A stretch of 64,000 nt of DNA from a virus, in the IMG/VR virus record IMGVR_UViG_3300020392_000009, positions 1 to 64,000 of that record. One strand, written 5' to 3'. Position 1 is the first letter of the stretch. The number at the start of each line of letters is the position of its first letter. The position numbers were made by a program, and so were the translations under genes. The notes under the pieces are model-generated. The model saw only the letters and a list, made by a program, of their open reading frames with translations. It was not told where the DNA came from and ran no database searches. Positions 43,500 to 51,964 of this stretch are shown here, piece after piece.

Positions 43500-44064
43500 A
43501 AGCATCACCTAACATATATCCTATTTTTTTTCCCGCCTCTATATCGCTTGGATAGTGGCTTCCCATCTGTATTCTAGATAATGATATTCTATCAGCCATT
43601 TGTTTTAATTGTTTCTTCTTTTCTGGAAACTTTCTACCTAATACTCTTTCTAGCCCATGTGCTAGCATAGAGTGACCACTAGGAAAAGCAGGAGTATCAT
43701 CAGTTGTTGTTTTTGTTGAGGATATTTTATCACTTACTTGATATGGTCTAGGCCTCATATACTTCATTTTTTCAGTAATAGCGTAGTGATTCACATCTAA
43801 CATAAAATCTTTATAATCTTCTTTGTTTGCTTTAACAATTTTAAACATCTCTACATCGGGTTTTAAATCAGCATCCTTCATTTCTTTTGGTTCAAGTTTC
43901 TTTTCTTTCATAACCTTTAGAACTTCGGGTATTTCTTTTTCTTCTTTAGGGTAACTCATTTCGGGTATCTTTATTTTTATTGATGGATTTCTCTGTAGTG
44001 ATTCTTTTCTATTAGCGGCAAGTTTTCCTTGCCACTTTCTTTTGAGAATATCCATCCAACTCAT
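43492..44064 (-). CDS. Tagged PAP2-type acid phosphatase
   Basis: The 190-residue protein opens with MSWMDILKRK, the shared peptide. It then has the three PAP2/vanadium-haloperoxidase phosphatase motifs in order: KYMRPRP (101-105 region), PSGHS (128-132) and SRIQMGSHYPSD (163-174). These residues form the phosphate-binding and catalytic histidine sites. Unlike membrane PAP2 enzymes it has no transmembrane helices, so it would be soluble. The substrate could be a phosphomonoester, lipid or nucleotide. The tag suggests that this phosphatase travels inside the virion. Confidence 0.82.
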   Translation of the reverse strand: MSWMDILKRKWQGKLAANRKESLQRNPSIKIKIPEMSYPKEEKEIPEVLKVMKEKKLEPKEMKDADLKPDVEMFKIVKANKEDYKDFMLDVNHYAITEKMKYMRPRPYQVSDKISSTKTTTDDTPAFPSGHSMLAHGLERVLGRKFPEKKKQLKQMADRISLSRIQMGSHYPSDIEAGKKIGYMLGDAYE

Positions 44065-44402
44065 GCTTTCATCCTCTTTGTTTTTTCTTTGCTTGATTTT
44101 TTTCTTGCTAGTGCTACTTTATGTGCCGCATTTAATCTCTTTTTTGCTTCGGGGTCTTTAGCCCTTCTAGCCGCAACCCTCGCTCGTTGCTCTACTAAAT
44201 TAATTATTTGTGATTGCCTCTTGTGAGGTTTATCCTTAAACGCAGAACTTGAGAAAGTTTCTCTTACATCTTGTGCTGTTCTAAATTTAACAGGAACAGT
44301 ATCTTTTGGATTCTCATCTGTATATAATCTTCTAGCAGAACCTTTTGGTTTTTTACCCGTTCCTTTCTTTGGGTCTTTCTTTATAATATCTTGCCAACTC
44401 AT
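44061..44402 (-). CDS. Tagged basic protein
   Basis: It begins MSWQDIIKKDPKKGTGKKPK and continues with SARRLYTDENPKDTVPVKFR, then RQSQIINLVEQRARVAARRA and a Lys-rich end. The SARRLYxDENPKDTVP...R phrase resembles small phage proteins I have seen as stand-alone families, so the first dozen residues look like an added peptide. The whole is strongly basic. It likely binds nucleic acid inside the head. Start and upstream stop overlap as TAATG. Confidence 0.62.
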   Translation of the reverse strand: MSWQDIIKKDPKKGTGKKPKGSARRLYTDENPKDTVPVKFRTAQDVRETFSSSAFKDKPHKRQSQIINLVEQRARVAARRAKDPEAKKRLNAAHKVALARKKSSKEKTKRMKA

Positions 44403-44944
44403 TACAATTTTTCCCTCTTTTCTTTTTCTCTTTTCTCTTTAATTTTTTGGTATCTTTTCCTATCATATTCTATTTTTCTTTCTCTAACTTCCGGCCTTTG
44501 GGTATATTCCTTGTCATATGCAACTTTTTTTGCTCTAACTTCTGGTTTTTGAACATATTCTCTTCTTCTTTGTTTAACTGATTTTTTCCATAGTTCTTCT
44601 AAATTGTTAATTAATTCTTGATACCTTTTCCCTTCGGCAATACTCATTAGTCTATAAAATTCTTGTTCAGTAATGTTATTTATAAATTTTCCAATACTTA
44701 TTGCTTGCATAAGACCTTTTGACGCTTTAATGTTTTTACTATCTTCTCTTGGAATATTAAATACATCTGATAAAAATAATTGAAAGTTGTTAATTTGTCG
44801 ATTAGACTTAAGAATATCTTTCCAACTCTTTTTTACATAGCCACTAGCATAAGCCGCTTGAGCGACTTGAACTGCCTTTTTTCTTGTTTTAAATGGCCCT
44901 CTTGAACCCCAATAATAGCCATCTTTCTTTTTAGTAATAGGCAT
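44402..44944 (-). CDS. Basic protein with internal KKSWKDILK peptide
   Basis: The ATG at 44944 gives 180 residues. The first 32 (MPITKKKDGYYWGSRGPFKT and on to AYASGY) match a small phage protein pattern I recall as usually being a complete small protein. It is followed directly by KKSWKDILKSNRQINN, the shared peptide, and then a separate helical region with basic repeats near the C-terminus (YTQRPEVRERKIEYDRKRY, and an earlier similar YVQKPEVRAKKVAYDKEY). It looks like a fusion in which the small domain was placed in front of a tagged protein. The internal position shows the peptide can stay functional away from the terminus. Confidence 0.6.
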   Translation of the reverse strand: MPITKKKDGYYWGSRGPFKTRKKAVQVAQAAYASGYVKKSWKDILKSNRQINNFQLFLSDVFNIPREDSKNIKASKGLMQAISIGKFINNITEQEFYRLMSIAEGKRYQELINNLEELWKKSVKQRRREYVQKPEVRAKKVAYDKEYTQRPEVRERKIEYDRKRYQKIKEKREKEKREKL

Positions 44945-44945
44945 A

Positions 44946-45434
44946 TTATCTACCCCTATCAAAAGATTGTTCTAAATCTTTAGCATATCTAAGCATATTT
45001 CTACCTTCTCTAATTCTTTTTCTACTACCAGTCATTAATAACTCTCCAGTTAATTTCATCATCTTTATTGTTTTTTGAAACATGGCTTCTATTCCTTCAT
45101 CTAATTTATCGGAATATTTTCTACGCCGTGTATATTTTCCCCTTTCAAAATCTTTTAAGACATTTTCAACTATTTTATTTGTAATTCCTTGTTGTAGGCT
45201 ACCCTGTGATAATTCAAACCATCTACCGTCAGCGTAAAATTCAGCAAGAAAATTATAATACTCTTCAAATTTTTCCTGTGGAACTTGTATCGGTATTGAA
45301 GAAAGATTCTGTGGTTTAGATGTAAAGACATTACCTATATTTTGTTTAGTCCCTTTTCTTTGTAACCAAAGATTAGCATTAGTGGCCATTCTGCCAACTA
45401 TTGCTGTTTGTTTGATTACATTTAGCCAAGACAT
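44946..45434 (-). CDS. Tagged helical protein (MSWLNVIK)
   Basis: The ATG at 45434 follows a TGAT-rich site and the protein begins MSWLNVIKQTAIVGRMATNA. Residues 70-165 are helical and basic (VENVLKDFERGKYTRRRKYS; RIREGRNMLRYAKDLEQSF). Unknown function. The first eight residues fit the shared pattern (W at position 3, I and K at 7 and 8). It lies in the run of tagged small genes transcribed before the portal. Confidence 0.6.
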   Translation of the reverse strand: MSWLNVIKQTAIVGRMATNANLWLQRKGTKQNIGNVFTSKPQNLSSIPIQVPQEKFEEYYNFLAEFYADGRWFELSQGSLQQGITNKIVENVLKDFERGKYTRRRKYSDKLDEGIEAMFQKTIKMMKLTGELLMTGSRKRIREGRNMLRYAKDLEQSFDRGR

Positions 45435-45439
45435 TTTAA

Positions 45440-45721
45440 TCACTTTTGACTAAACTTCTTTCCTGTTGGAACATGCTGTTTTCCCTTCTTTCGGCCTTTT
45501 CTTTTCTTAGCATCTTGATACCTTAGAGTTTTTTTATCTGTTCTTTTGTAGGTCGCTCTCGGCATGTATCTTCCTTTGGTCTTTGATTTAGGTTTTTTAC
45601 CCTTATCTTTGGCTCTATGTTGTTCAGCACTTCCCCAATCCTCATCAGTCCATGTGGATAAATCCCGTTGCCTTTTCGATTTTGCTTTTAGGATATTACG
45701 CCAATTAATTCTTATAGCCAC
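45440..45721 (-). CDS. Tagged basic protein (INWRNILK), start uncertain
   Basis: The open frame begins well upstream, but the overlap with the previous gene suggests a start at GTG (45721) or at ATT (45709), which would give exactly MNWRNILKAKSKRQRD with GGTGG eight bases upstream. The rest (LSTWTDEDWGSAEQHRAKDK, then RYMPRATYKR and KKGKQHVPTGKK) recalls small basic proteins common in marine viruses (W.EDW ... RYLP ... KKGKQ.VP). The protein is very basic. The exact start needs mass spectrometry; the presence of the peptide near the N-terminus is clear. Confidence 0.6.
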   Translation of the reverse strand: MAIRINWRNILKAKSKRQRDLSTWTDEDWGSAEQHRAKDKGKKPKSKTKGRYMPRATYKRTDKKTLRYQDAKKRKGRKKGKQHVPTGKKFSQK

Positions 45722-45917
45722 CACCAGCCCTTTTATATGCTTGAGCCAACATTTGTGCTTTTCTTGCAGACCATTGACCTGCTGCACCACCCTTAGTTCC
45801 TCTTTTTATTCTATTGAATATTCTTTTACGCATAGCGGGTTTAGTATAATTACCCGACTGATTAACAGTTGATTTTCGCTTTTTCTTTTTCTTTTTCAAT
45901 ATATCTTGCCAACTCAT
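45705..45917 (-). CDS. Tagged small basic protein (MSWQDILKKKK)
   Basis: The 70 residues begin MSWQDILKKKKKKRKSTVNQ and continue GNYTKPAMRKRIFNRIKRGT, then AAGQWSARKAQMLAQAYKRA and GGGYKN. The second part (GNYTKP...G..GQWSARKAQ.LA..Y...GGGY) closely resembles a small basic family I recall from marine phage and algal virus genomes. In this virus it is placed behind the shared peptide plus a lysine run. It is a clear example of the peptide as a removable module. Confidence 0.68.
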   Translation of the reverse strand: MSWQDILKKKKKKRKSTVNQSGNYTKPAMRKRIFNRIKRGTKGGAAGQWSARKAQMLAQAYKRAGGGYKN

Positions 45918-46060
45918 TTCTTCATCCCCTTTGGCTTATCTGCCTGTTCCCAACATCTTCTACAAAAACCAAATGGGTGAACATCTCTTGTCATATAACA
46001 TCTACCGCAGTATTTGAAATTAAGTTTCTGCTTCTTAATTACCCACTCTTTAGTATTCAA
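45914..46060 (-). CDS. Zinc-finger micro-protein (48 aa)
   Basis: A TTG start overlaps the preceding stop (TTGA), and its own stop overlaps the next ATG (ATGA). The product, starting MNTKEWVIKKQKLNFKYCGR, has CGRC and FCRRC (two CxxC pairs) and a Lys-rich end. It is a probable zinc-ribbon adaptor. It joins the LAGLIDADG-type gene to the run of tagged basic proteins. Confidence 0.6.
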   Translation of the reverse strand: MNTKEWVIKKQKLNFKYCGRCYMTRDVHPFGFCRRCWEQADKPKGMKK

Positions 46061-47415
46061 GCCAGTATTCCTCCTACATTTTCTAGTTCATCCATCACTG
46101 ACATTTTACAATTGTCTTTGTATTTCTGTATATCATCCAAGTATATTCCTTCTTTTAGCCAATCAAAACCAACATGGTCTTTATGATTCTCCCACTTCAT
46201 TAATTTAAAGATTTCATCACAACGGCTCTTATACCAATCAGCCTTCTTGTAAGATTTCTTCATTCTAATTAATTCTAACAAAAGTTCTGCATTACCCTTC
46301 TTTAATCTAAAGTGAGGCAGACATTTTGTTAGAAGTTCACTAACATCTGCTTGAGAATAAAAGTTTAAGCGATTAATTAATCTAGTGTCTTGAGGAGATT
46401 TTTGGTCTAGGTGCATACGACCAAATCCTATTGACTTGTGCATTTCTTTCATGAATACCTTTCCTCTTTCTCCAGTAGCAACTAGCCCAACTCTAGGATT
46501 CATATTTCTATCTAAAGTAATATAGCCATCCGAATCAATAAATGCGGCAGTATAAGCCCAAATATTCTTTTTGATAAGAGATGGAACTTTGTAGTAAGAA
46601 CCATTATGTGAAGCAACCTCTAACTTTCTTATTGTCTTAGAAATCATATTTGGGTTTGTTATGTTAAACATATCAACAGGCATCTTTTCATGTATGCCTT
46701 TAGCGGTAATGCCTTGATGTTTTGTTATAGTATTTTCAATAAACTCTAGTTGTCTTTCTTTTTTGCTTTTGTTTAGGGTCTGAGTCTTGACTGCTTTAAG
46801 ACACTCCCTAAATTCTTTTTTTGCTTGCGACATTTCCTTAGATAATTTACTATATTCTTTTGAATAAGCCATTCCTTCTCTATCTAATTCAGCCTCCCAG
46901 TATTTACAAAGCGAATCTACTATGCCTCTTCTAGACTTAATATCTTTCATTTTATTTAGTCTCGATAAATCTTTTTCAGTGAATCTCATTTTCCTAAAAG
47001 GTTGTTTGTAAGGTGCTAACCAAAAGATACTATCAATTGATTTCTCTAAATGCTCACTATAAGCATCTATTACTACATCAATGGCCTTAGACATATTTTC
47101 TCTAAGACTCCCCTTTAATTCTCTACGATTATTTCTCATTTTTTTAACAAGTTCTGGGACAGTTTGTTCATGAATAATATATTGTTTTGGAAAGACATCT
47201 AGCATCTTTCTTGCTTCACTGGCATTAATAGAATATGTTTTAGAAACCAGTGCCAATTCATCCACTTCTGACATTACATAATCCTTTGATACTAAACTCT
47301 TAATTGTTATACTTTCAGGTAAATTACTTACAATTTTACCCTCTTCTTCATTCAGTTCTTTTAGTCTACCAAACTGTTCTTCGGCTTCTTCTAGTTCTTC
47401 GACTGTTAGATTCAT
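46057..47415 (-). CDS. LAGLIDADG-type protein with winged-helix linker
   Basis: The 452-residue protein has an unfamiliar N-terminal half (1-215), a winged-helix-like part (222-280, with HQGITAKGIHEKMPVDMFNI), and then IWAYTAAFIDSDGYITLDRN (285-304), a clear LAGLIDADG motif. A homing-endonuclease-like domain follows, with GFGRMHLDQ and a Leu/Lys-rich end. One motif copy is visible, so it may dimerise or contain a second degenerate copy. It lies immediately after the large terminase gene. It could be a freestanding homing endonuclease or have been domesticated for genome processing. Confidence 0.72.
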   Translation of the reverse strand: MNLTVEELEEAEEQFGRLKELNEEEGKIVSNLPESITIKSLVSKDYVMSEVDELALVSKTYSINASEARKMLDVFPKQYIIHEQTVPELVKKMRNNRRELKGSLRENMSKAIDVVIDAYSEHLEKSIDSIFWLAPYKQPFRKMRFTEKDLSRLNKMKDIKSRRGIVDSLCKYWEAELDREGMAYSKEYSKLSKEMSQAKKEFRECLKAVKTQTLNKSKKERQLEFIENTITKHQGITAKGIHEKMPVDMFNITNPNMISKTIRKLEVASHNGSYYKVPSLIKKNIWAYTAAFIDSDGYITLDRNMNPRVGLVATGERGKVFMKEMHKSIGFGRMHLDQKSPQDTRLINRLNFYSQADVSELLTKCLPHFRLKKGNAELLLELIRMKKSYKKADWYKSRCDEIFKLMKWENHKDHVGFDWLKEGIYLDDIQKYKDNCKMSVMDELENVGGILA

Positions 47416-47424
47416 ATTTATTCC

Positions 47425-48846
47425 TCAAAAGTTTAATCCAAGTAGTCCGTTGTTTCTTGTTGGTTTAGGGTCATCAAATAGCCCCATATTATCTAATAGT
47501 ATGAATTTATCTGATATTTGGTAAGTGGCCGCATTCGCTAAGGCTAGGCTCATAACCATATCGTCATGCGCCCCTACGCCCTCAAACTTACCTCTTTCAG
47601 TAATAGCAAACATAGACAACTCTTCTATCAATGTGGAAGTAACTCTACGGCTTTCTTCATTACCATAGGGAAAGTTCATTTTTTTATTTTCTAAACTCAT
47701 TTGTAGGTTGAGAATTATCTCTTGTTTCTTTTTTCTAGTAGTATTAAAATCATATAAGTTTAAATCAGCAACCTGTCGTAACTCTTGGGTAAATGATTTA
47801 GCAAAAGTGTTCGTCTCAAATAATATTACCTCCGGTCTAAATACTTGATTGATTAGTTTTACCTTCTGTATGTTTTCTCTAAACTCTACATTTTTTGCCC
47901 TGTCTACATAGATGATTGATTTATTTTCTTCTTCATCCATTTCAATCACTGTAATTACATTGTAGTCCCCATCAGTAGAAATAGCAGGGTCAATTCCAAC
48001 ATAGTATTTGTAGCCCTCTCTTTTCATAGGCTTCAAAACTAAACTACTATTTTTTGCCGACTCTAAATATTCCGGATTAAATAGAGAAGTTCCTGTAGAA
48101 ATAGGAACACACATATATTCTCTTGTAAACATTAGTGAACCCACTTCTGCCTTTCTAGCCATAAGAGAATCATAATCCCATCTATTAGGCCATAGTGGTT
48201 CATTAAGAGCATTAAGGCATGGATATGTTCTAAGAGTGTATGCAGGATTTTCTGATAGTTGAGCATAGATATCAGTATAACTAAACGGAGTTCCAATAAC
48301 TCTTAGCGATGCTGAGTGATGAAGTGTCGGTATCATATCACCATAAAACCAATCAGTTACCTTTTGAATACCACTTATACTAAATTCTTTCAAAGGGTCG
48401 TCAATGATAATCTCTTGAGGGTGAAGTCCACGAATCTGTGAACCAACAGAACGCTCTAAAATTTGATTACCATTAGTTAATGTAATATTTCCTATCGCCC
48501 AACCTCTAGGCGGCTTGAATTTTTTAAGCAGAGGATTATTGAATAGTTTATCTATATCCCTCATATGAACCATAGTCTGTTTTTGGTTAGAAGAAATGTA
48601 TAGCATTTGATAGGGAGGCTCTTGAAATACTAAATTCCATACTACCCAAGCATGCATAAATACAGATTTACCGTGACCTCTCGAACAAATTATAACTGTT
48701 CTTTGAGTATCTTTCATAAGTTCTAACCATTCTTCTTGGTGCTTAGCAAACTCCCAACCCAATACATTTTGAAAGAAGTATGGAAATGAGTTTTTAGATA
48801 ACTCCATATCCATTTGATGTTCAAAGTTTAACGCCTCTATATCCAA
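47425..48846 (-). CDS. terL: Terminase large subunit
   Basis: The TTG start follows GAGGT. The 473-residue protein has the ATPase Walker A CSRGHGKS (54-61), Walker B EIIIDD (145-150), and a nuclease domain with GIDPAIS (D286), ILFETN (E344) and GAHDD (D428, D429), as in the RNase H-like nuclease of large terminases. It packages DNA through the portal and cuts it. No intein or intron is seen. The possible small subunit gene lies about 6 kb upstream at 54674. Confidence 0.93.
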   Translation of the reverse strand: MDIEALNFEHQMDMELSKNSFPYFFQNVLGWEFAKHQEEWLELMKDTQRTVIICSRGHGKSVFMHAWVVWNLVFQEPPYQMLYISSNQKQTMVHMRDIDKLFNNPLLKKFKPPRGWAIGNITLTNGNQILERSVGSQIRGLHPQEIIIDDPLKEFSISGIQKVTDWFYGDMIPTLHHSASLRVIGTPFSYTDIYAQLSENPAYTLRTYPCLNALNEPLWPNRWDYDSLMARKAEVGSLMFTREYMCVPISTGTSLFNPEYLESAKNSSLVLKPMKREGYKYYVGIDPAISTDGDYNVITVIEMDEEENKSIIYVDRAKNVEFRENIQKVKLINQVFRPEVILFETNTFAKSFTQELRQVADLNLYDFNTTRKKKQEIILNLQMSLENKKMNFPYGNEESRRVTSTLIEELSMFAITERGKFEGVGAHDDMVMSLALANAATYQISDKFILLDNMGLFDDPKPTRNNGLLGLNF

Positions 48847-48847
48847 A

Positions 48848-49351
48848 TTAATACCTCTTTAAAATTAAATGCCAAGATTTTTCTATCTTATTAGCAGGTT
48901 TAATTCCCCAAACCCGCCCTTTTTCCTTAGCATAATCCGTTATTTTTTTAATTATATTTTTAGGAATAGAATTTAACAGACTTGGTTCTATATTTGTTAT
49001 CTGCCAACCAGTTTTTTCGTTAGCCGCTATCCAACTTGGTGCATTGATGAATACAGCAAGTAGGGGCTTATTTGGAATAACGCTAGCACGATAAGGAACT
49101 AAATCAGTCATGTGGCCTCTAGGAGAACCTTCAATAGATTGAGTTCCTCCAACTATTACATAATCGGGATGCTCCGTCCAACCAGTAGTGGAAATAGTCT
49201 TGTCATTATCATCAACTCTAATAATCCATTTGTTTAAATCGTAAAAAGGAGGTGGTGAACCTGCTCTAACATAAGGCTCATTCGGATTATCAGTATTCCA
49301 CCTTTCTTTCATCTCCTCGAAAGAAAAAATCTCATCCAAAACTTTCGGCAT
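48848..49351 (-). CDS. Protein with C-terminal SWHLILKRY peptide
   Basis: From the ATG at 49351 the 167 residues begin MPKVLDEIFSFEEMKERWNT. The middle (YVIVGGTQSIEGSPRGHMTD, then LLAVFINAPSWIAANEKTGW) suggests a compact mixed alpha/beta domain; an acetyltransferase-like fold is conceivable, but its motifs are not convincing. The chain ends NKIEKSWHLILKRY, resembling the shared peptide, here at the C-terminus. It directly precedes the terminase gene in the direction of transcription. Confidence 0.55.
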   Translation of the reverse strand: MPKVLDEIFSFEEMKERWNTDNPNEPYVRAGSPPPFYDLNKWIIRVDDNDKTISTTGWTEHPDYVIVGGTQSIEGSPRGHMTDLVPYRASVIPNKPLLAVFINAPSWIAANEKTGWQITNIEPSLLNSIPKNIIKKITDYAKEKGRVWGIKPANKIEKSWHLILKRY

Positions 49352-49359
49352 AATTATCC

Positions 49360-51963
49360 CTACCAAACTCTTTGTCTAAATCTAGCCTTGATTAAATATA
49401 CATGGTCAGTAGTTATACCATAATCTCTACCTATAGATTCATGAGAATCAATTGACTTAACAATGTTCTCTACCTCCATATGACTCAAATCCAAGTTTTC
49501 CTCTTTGTGCATTTTTTCTATTACCAAATCTATGTTATCAAAAGTCAATGGTAAGAACCCATACACGGTTTCTTTTCCTAAAGATTTTCTTATAACATCG
49601 TGCGCTTTTAATAATTTTTTATTAACCATTTTACCGATAGTCAAAGGAGAATCTTGCTTAACACTATCTCTTAATAGTTGTATTAGTTCAAAGTAGGCTT
49701 CTCTTTTATCTCTTTCATCTTGACCGCCTCCAGCAAATAGGCTTTGTTTTTCCTCTAAGGTATTAATAAAATCTAACTTAAATGAGGAACTACCCGTCCT
49801 TGTTTCGTTAGCCCTATCTTCTATTGTTTCTCCTTTTATCTTTCTATCCTTTTTAGAAAAGTCTTGTGTTTCATCCATTATGTTAAACAATAAAAGTGAA
49901 ATAAAACCAAAGGCATCTTTATCTTCTACTCCAAATTTTTTCAAAGAGGTTGCGGCTCTTTTTCCTGCCGCAATAAGTTGGTCATTTACATTAGTGTCAA
50001 TGTCTTGGTAATCTCTTAGATAATCTATAATGTTTCTAAAATCTACTGAACTTATATTTCTAAATCTTCTACTTCCCCTAAAAAACGGACTAGTAATCCC
50101 AGTCTTATTACCTAGTAACTTATTTATTTCCTTAACTACTTTTCCACCAACAGCATTGTAAAAAGAAGGAACAGAAACAGGTAGCATACCTCTATTCATA
50201 GGCTCGTAGTAATATTCCTCAGCAGATTTGAAGAACTTTTTAAGAACTTTTTTTGCCTCGGCTTCGTCAAAGGTTTCATTAAATTTAGGTGGTTTAGGTT
50301 TGAAGGCAGTATCTTTTGCATAAGACTGTATTGCTGAACCTGCCGTTGTATCTTTAAAATCAACCATAGTTTTGTCTTGTCCTCTAGTCGCCCTTGTTCC
50401 AACTGCTTCTCTTGCGCCCATAGGGAATTGGTCTGGGTCACTAACCAATACTAGCGACGACAAATCATTAAAGAAATCTTTAATAAAATTAATATTATCA
50501 TAGTCTATTTTCTTAGAGTAATCTATATTATTTCTGTCTCCGCCATCGCTTCTTCTTAGAGGATAGAACCCGCTTTTTTCAACAAAGTCCCTTGTGCCAT
50601 ATGTAGAATAAAAGGTCTTATCTGCCAAAACAGAAAGGGGTAATGCAAAAGGAAATGTTGAATTAGTTCCATCGGGGTTATCTTCTATTCCTTCTACCGT
50701 TAGTGTATCTTCCAATTCATCTATTAATCTTTCAAAGTCTTGCCTTACATTTATGGTTAAGTCATCTTGTGCCAAAGCATTTTCCAAATAAGACTTTAAG
50801 ATAGTATAGTGTTTTTCTATAATGGCTACAAGTTTTATGTTTCTACTATTTTCCCAAACTAAAAGAGGGTCTGCTTTAGAAGGAATTGATTTTGCCTGCT
50901 CCATAAATTTAGCATAGACTCCTTCTCCCGCTAATTCTTCAAATTCTTCTATTGATTGTTGTAATTCATCTTCCGAAATAGTAGCGCCAGTATATTGACT
51001 ATCTCCCCCAACCGTATTTAGAAAGGCTTGCTCCATAGCCTCTTGCTTTCCACCCGAAATATCTTCTTCTATTGCTCTTTCTTCTGGAGTATCTTTTATT
51101 TCAGTTATTCTATCATAGAGACCTTGAGTTTGCATTAGTCTAATTATCAATAGAACTAACCTCGCTCCTGCATCTGCTACTAGTATATCAGTAAATGGGA
51201 AGTCTGCTATGTAAACAAATTTAGTTAGGTCGTTTTCTAAATTATATCTAATAATAAATTTGTTAGCCTCTTCATTGTTTAACTGCTTCAAAAGAATACC
51301 TAAATCTTTCAAATCATCAAGAAACTTACCTTCTTTTTCTCTAACAACATTAGTCCAAAACTTATACACAGCCTTTCTAGTTTCACCTTTAGAAACATCA
51401 ACTGCTCCCATGAGTTCGCCCAAAGGATATTTTAATTGTCTCTGTTTTGGTTCTACATCTTGTTCTTCTATTCGTTCTATTATGAACATAAGATTATCTT
51501 CTGAAATTGGATTAGACTCGAAAAGACCTGCCCCCAATCTGTTTTCTATGAGTTTCTTTGTTCTATTTTGAACTTCTTTACTAGCATTTATTTTGAAATC
51601 TTCAGGCAGTCTAGTGGTAACTAAAAACCTAGCATCCAGCACTCTACCTCTATTATCCTCTAACATTAGTTTTTGGGAATAGTTCTGTATTTGATTTTCT
51701 AAACTCACTGTATCTAAAACATCCTCAGTTGTTTCTAACTCATCTAGTGTTTTTATTAGCGCATCTCTAAATAATTTTCTTTGTTTTATGTATTCCTTAT
51801 CTGTTCTATCAACATTATTTTGTTCGAGATATTTTTCAGCCCATTCGTTTATAATCTCTTCCTGCTTCCTTCTTTTTTTTCCTCTTGCAGAAATACCGGC
51901 TATGGTTTTTAAATCCTCTTCGCTCCTTTCAACGGCTATGCCGCCACTCTCTATCTTCACCAT
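49360..51963 (-). CDS. Large unknown protein, 867 aa
   Basis: The protein (MVKIESGGIAVERSEEDLKT...) is mainly helical and highly charged, with segments such as NKFIIRYNLENDLTKFVYIA and SRRFRNISSVDFRNIIDYLR. The last 60 residues (DLSHMEVENIVKSIDSHESI, then HVYLIKARFRQRVW) look like a helix-turn-helix end. No catalytic site or named family is recognised. It lies between two large genes of similar style and may be an internal virion or packaging-related protein. It has no shared peptide at the N-terminus. Confidence 0.55.
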   Translation of the reverse strand: MVKIESGGIAVERSEEDLKTIAGISARGKKRRKQEEIINEWAEKYLEQNNVDRTDKEYIKQRKLFRDALIKTLDELETTEDVLDTVSLENQIQNYSQKLMLEDNRGRVLDARFLVTTRLPEDFKINASKEVQNRTKKLIENRLGAGLFESNPISEDNLMFIIERIEEQDVEPKQRQLKYPLGELMGAVDVSKGETRKAVYKFWTNVVREKEGKFLDDLKDLGILLKQLNNEEANKFIIRYNLENDLTKFVYIADFPFTDILVADAGARLVLLIIRLMQTQGLYDRITEIKDTPEERAIEEDISGGKQEAMEQAFLNTVGGDSQYTGATISEDELQQSIEEFEELAGEGVYAKFMEQAKSIPSKADPLLVWENSRNIKLVAIIEKHYTILKSYLENALAQDDLTINVRQDFERLIDELEDTLTVEGIEDNPDGTNSTFPFALPLSVLADKTFYSTYGTRDFVEKSGFYPLRRSDGGDRNNIDYSKKIDYDNINFIKDFFNDLSSLVLVSDPDQFPMGAREAVGTRATRGQDKTMVDFKDTTAGSAIQSYAKDTAFKPKPPKFNETFDEAEAKKVLKKFFKSAEEYYYEPMNRGMLPVSVPSFYNAVGGKVVKEINKLLGNKTGITSPFFRGSRRFRNISSVDFRNIIDYLRDYQDIDTNVNDQLIAAGKRAATSLKKFGVEDKDAFGFISLLLFNIMDETQDFSKKDRKIKGETIEDRANETRTGSSSFKLDFINTLEEKQSLFAGGGQDERDKREAYFELIQLLRDSVKQDSPLTIGKMVNKKLLKAHDVIRKSLGKETVYGFLPLTFDNIDLVIEKMHKEENLDLSHMEVENIVKSIDSHESIGRDYGITTDHVYLIKARFRQRVW

Positions 51964-51964
51964 A

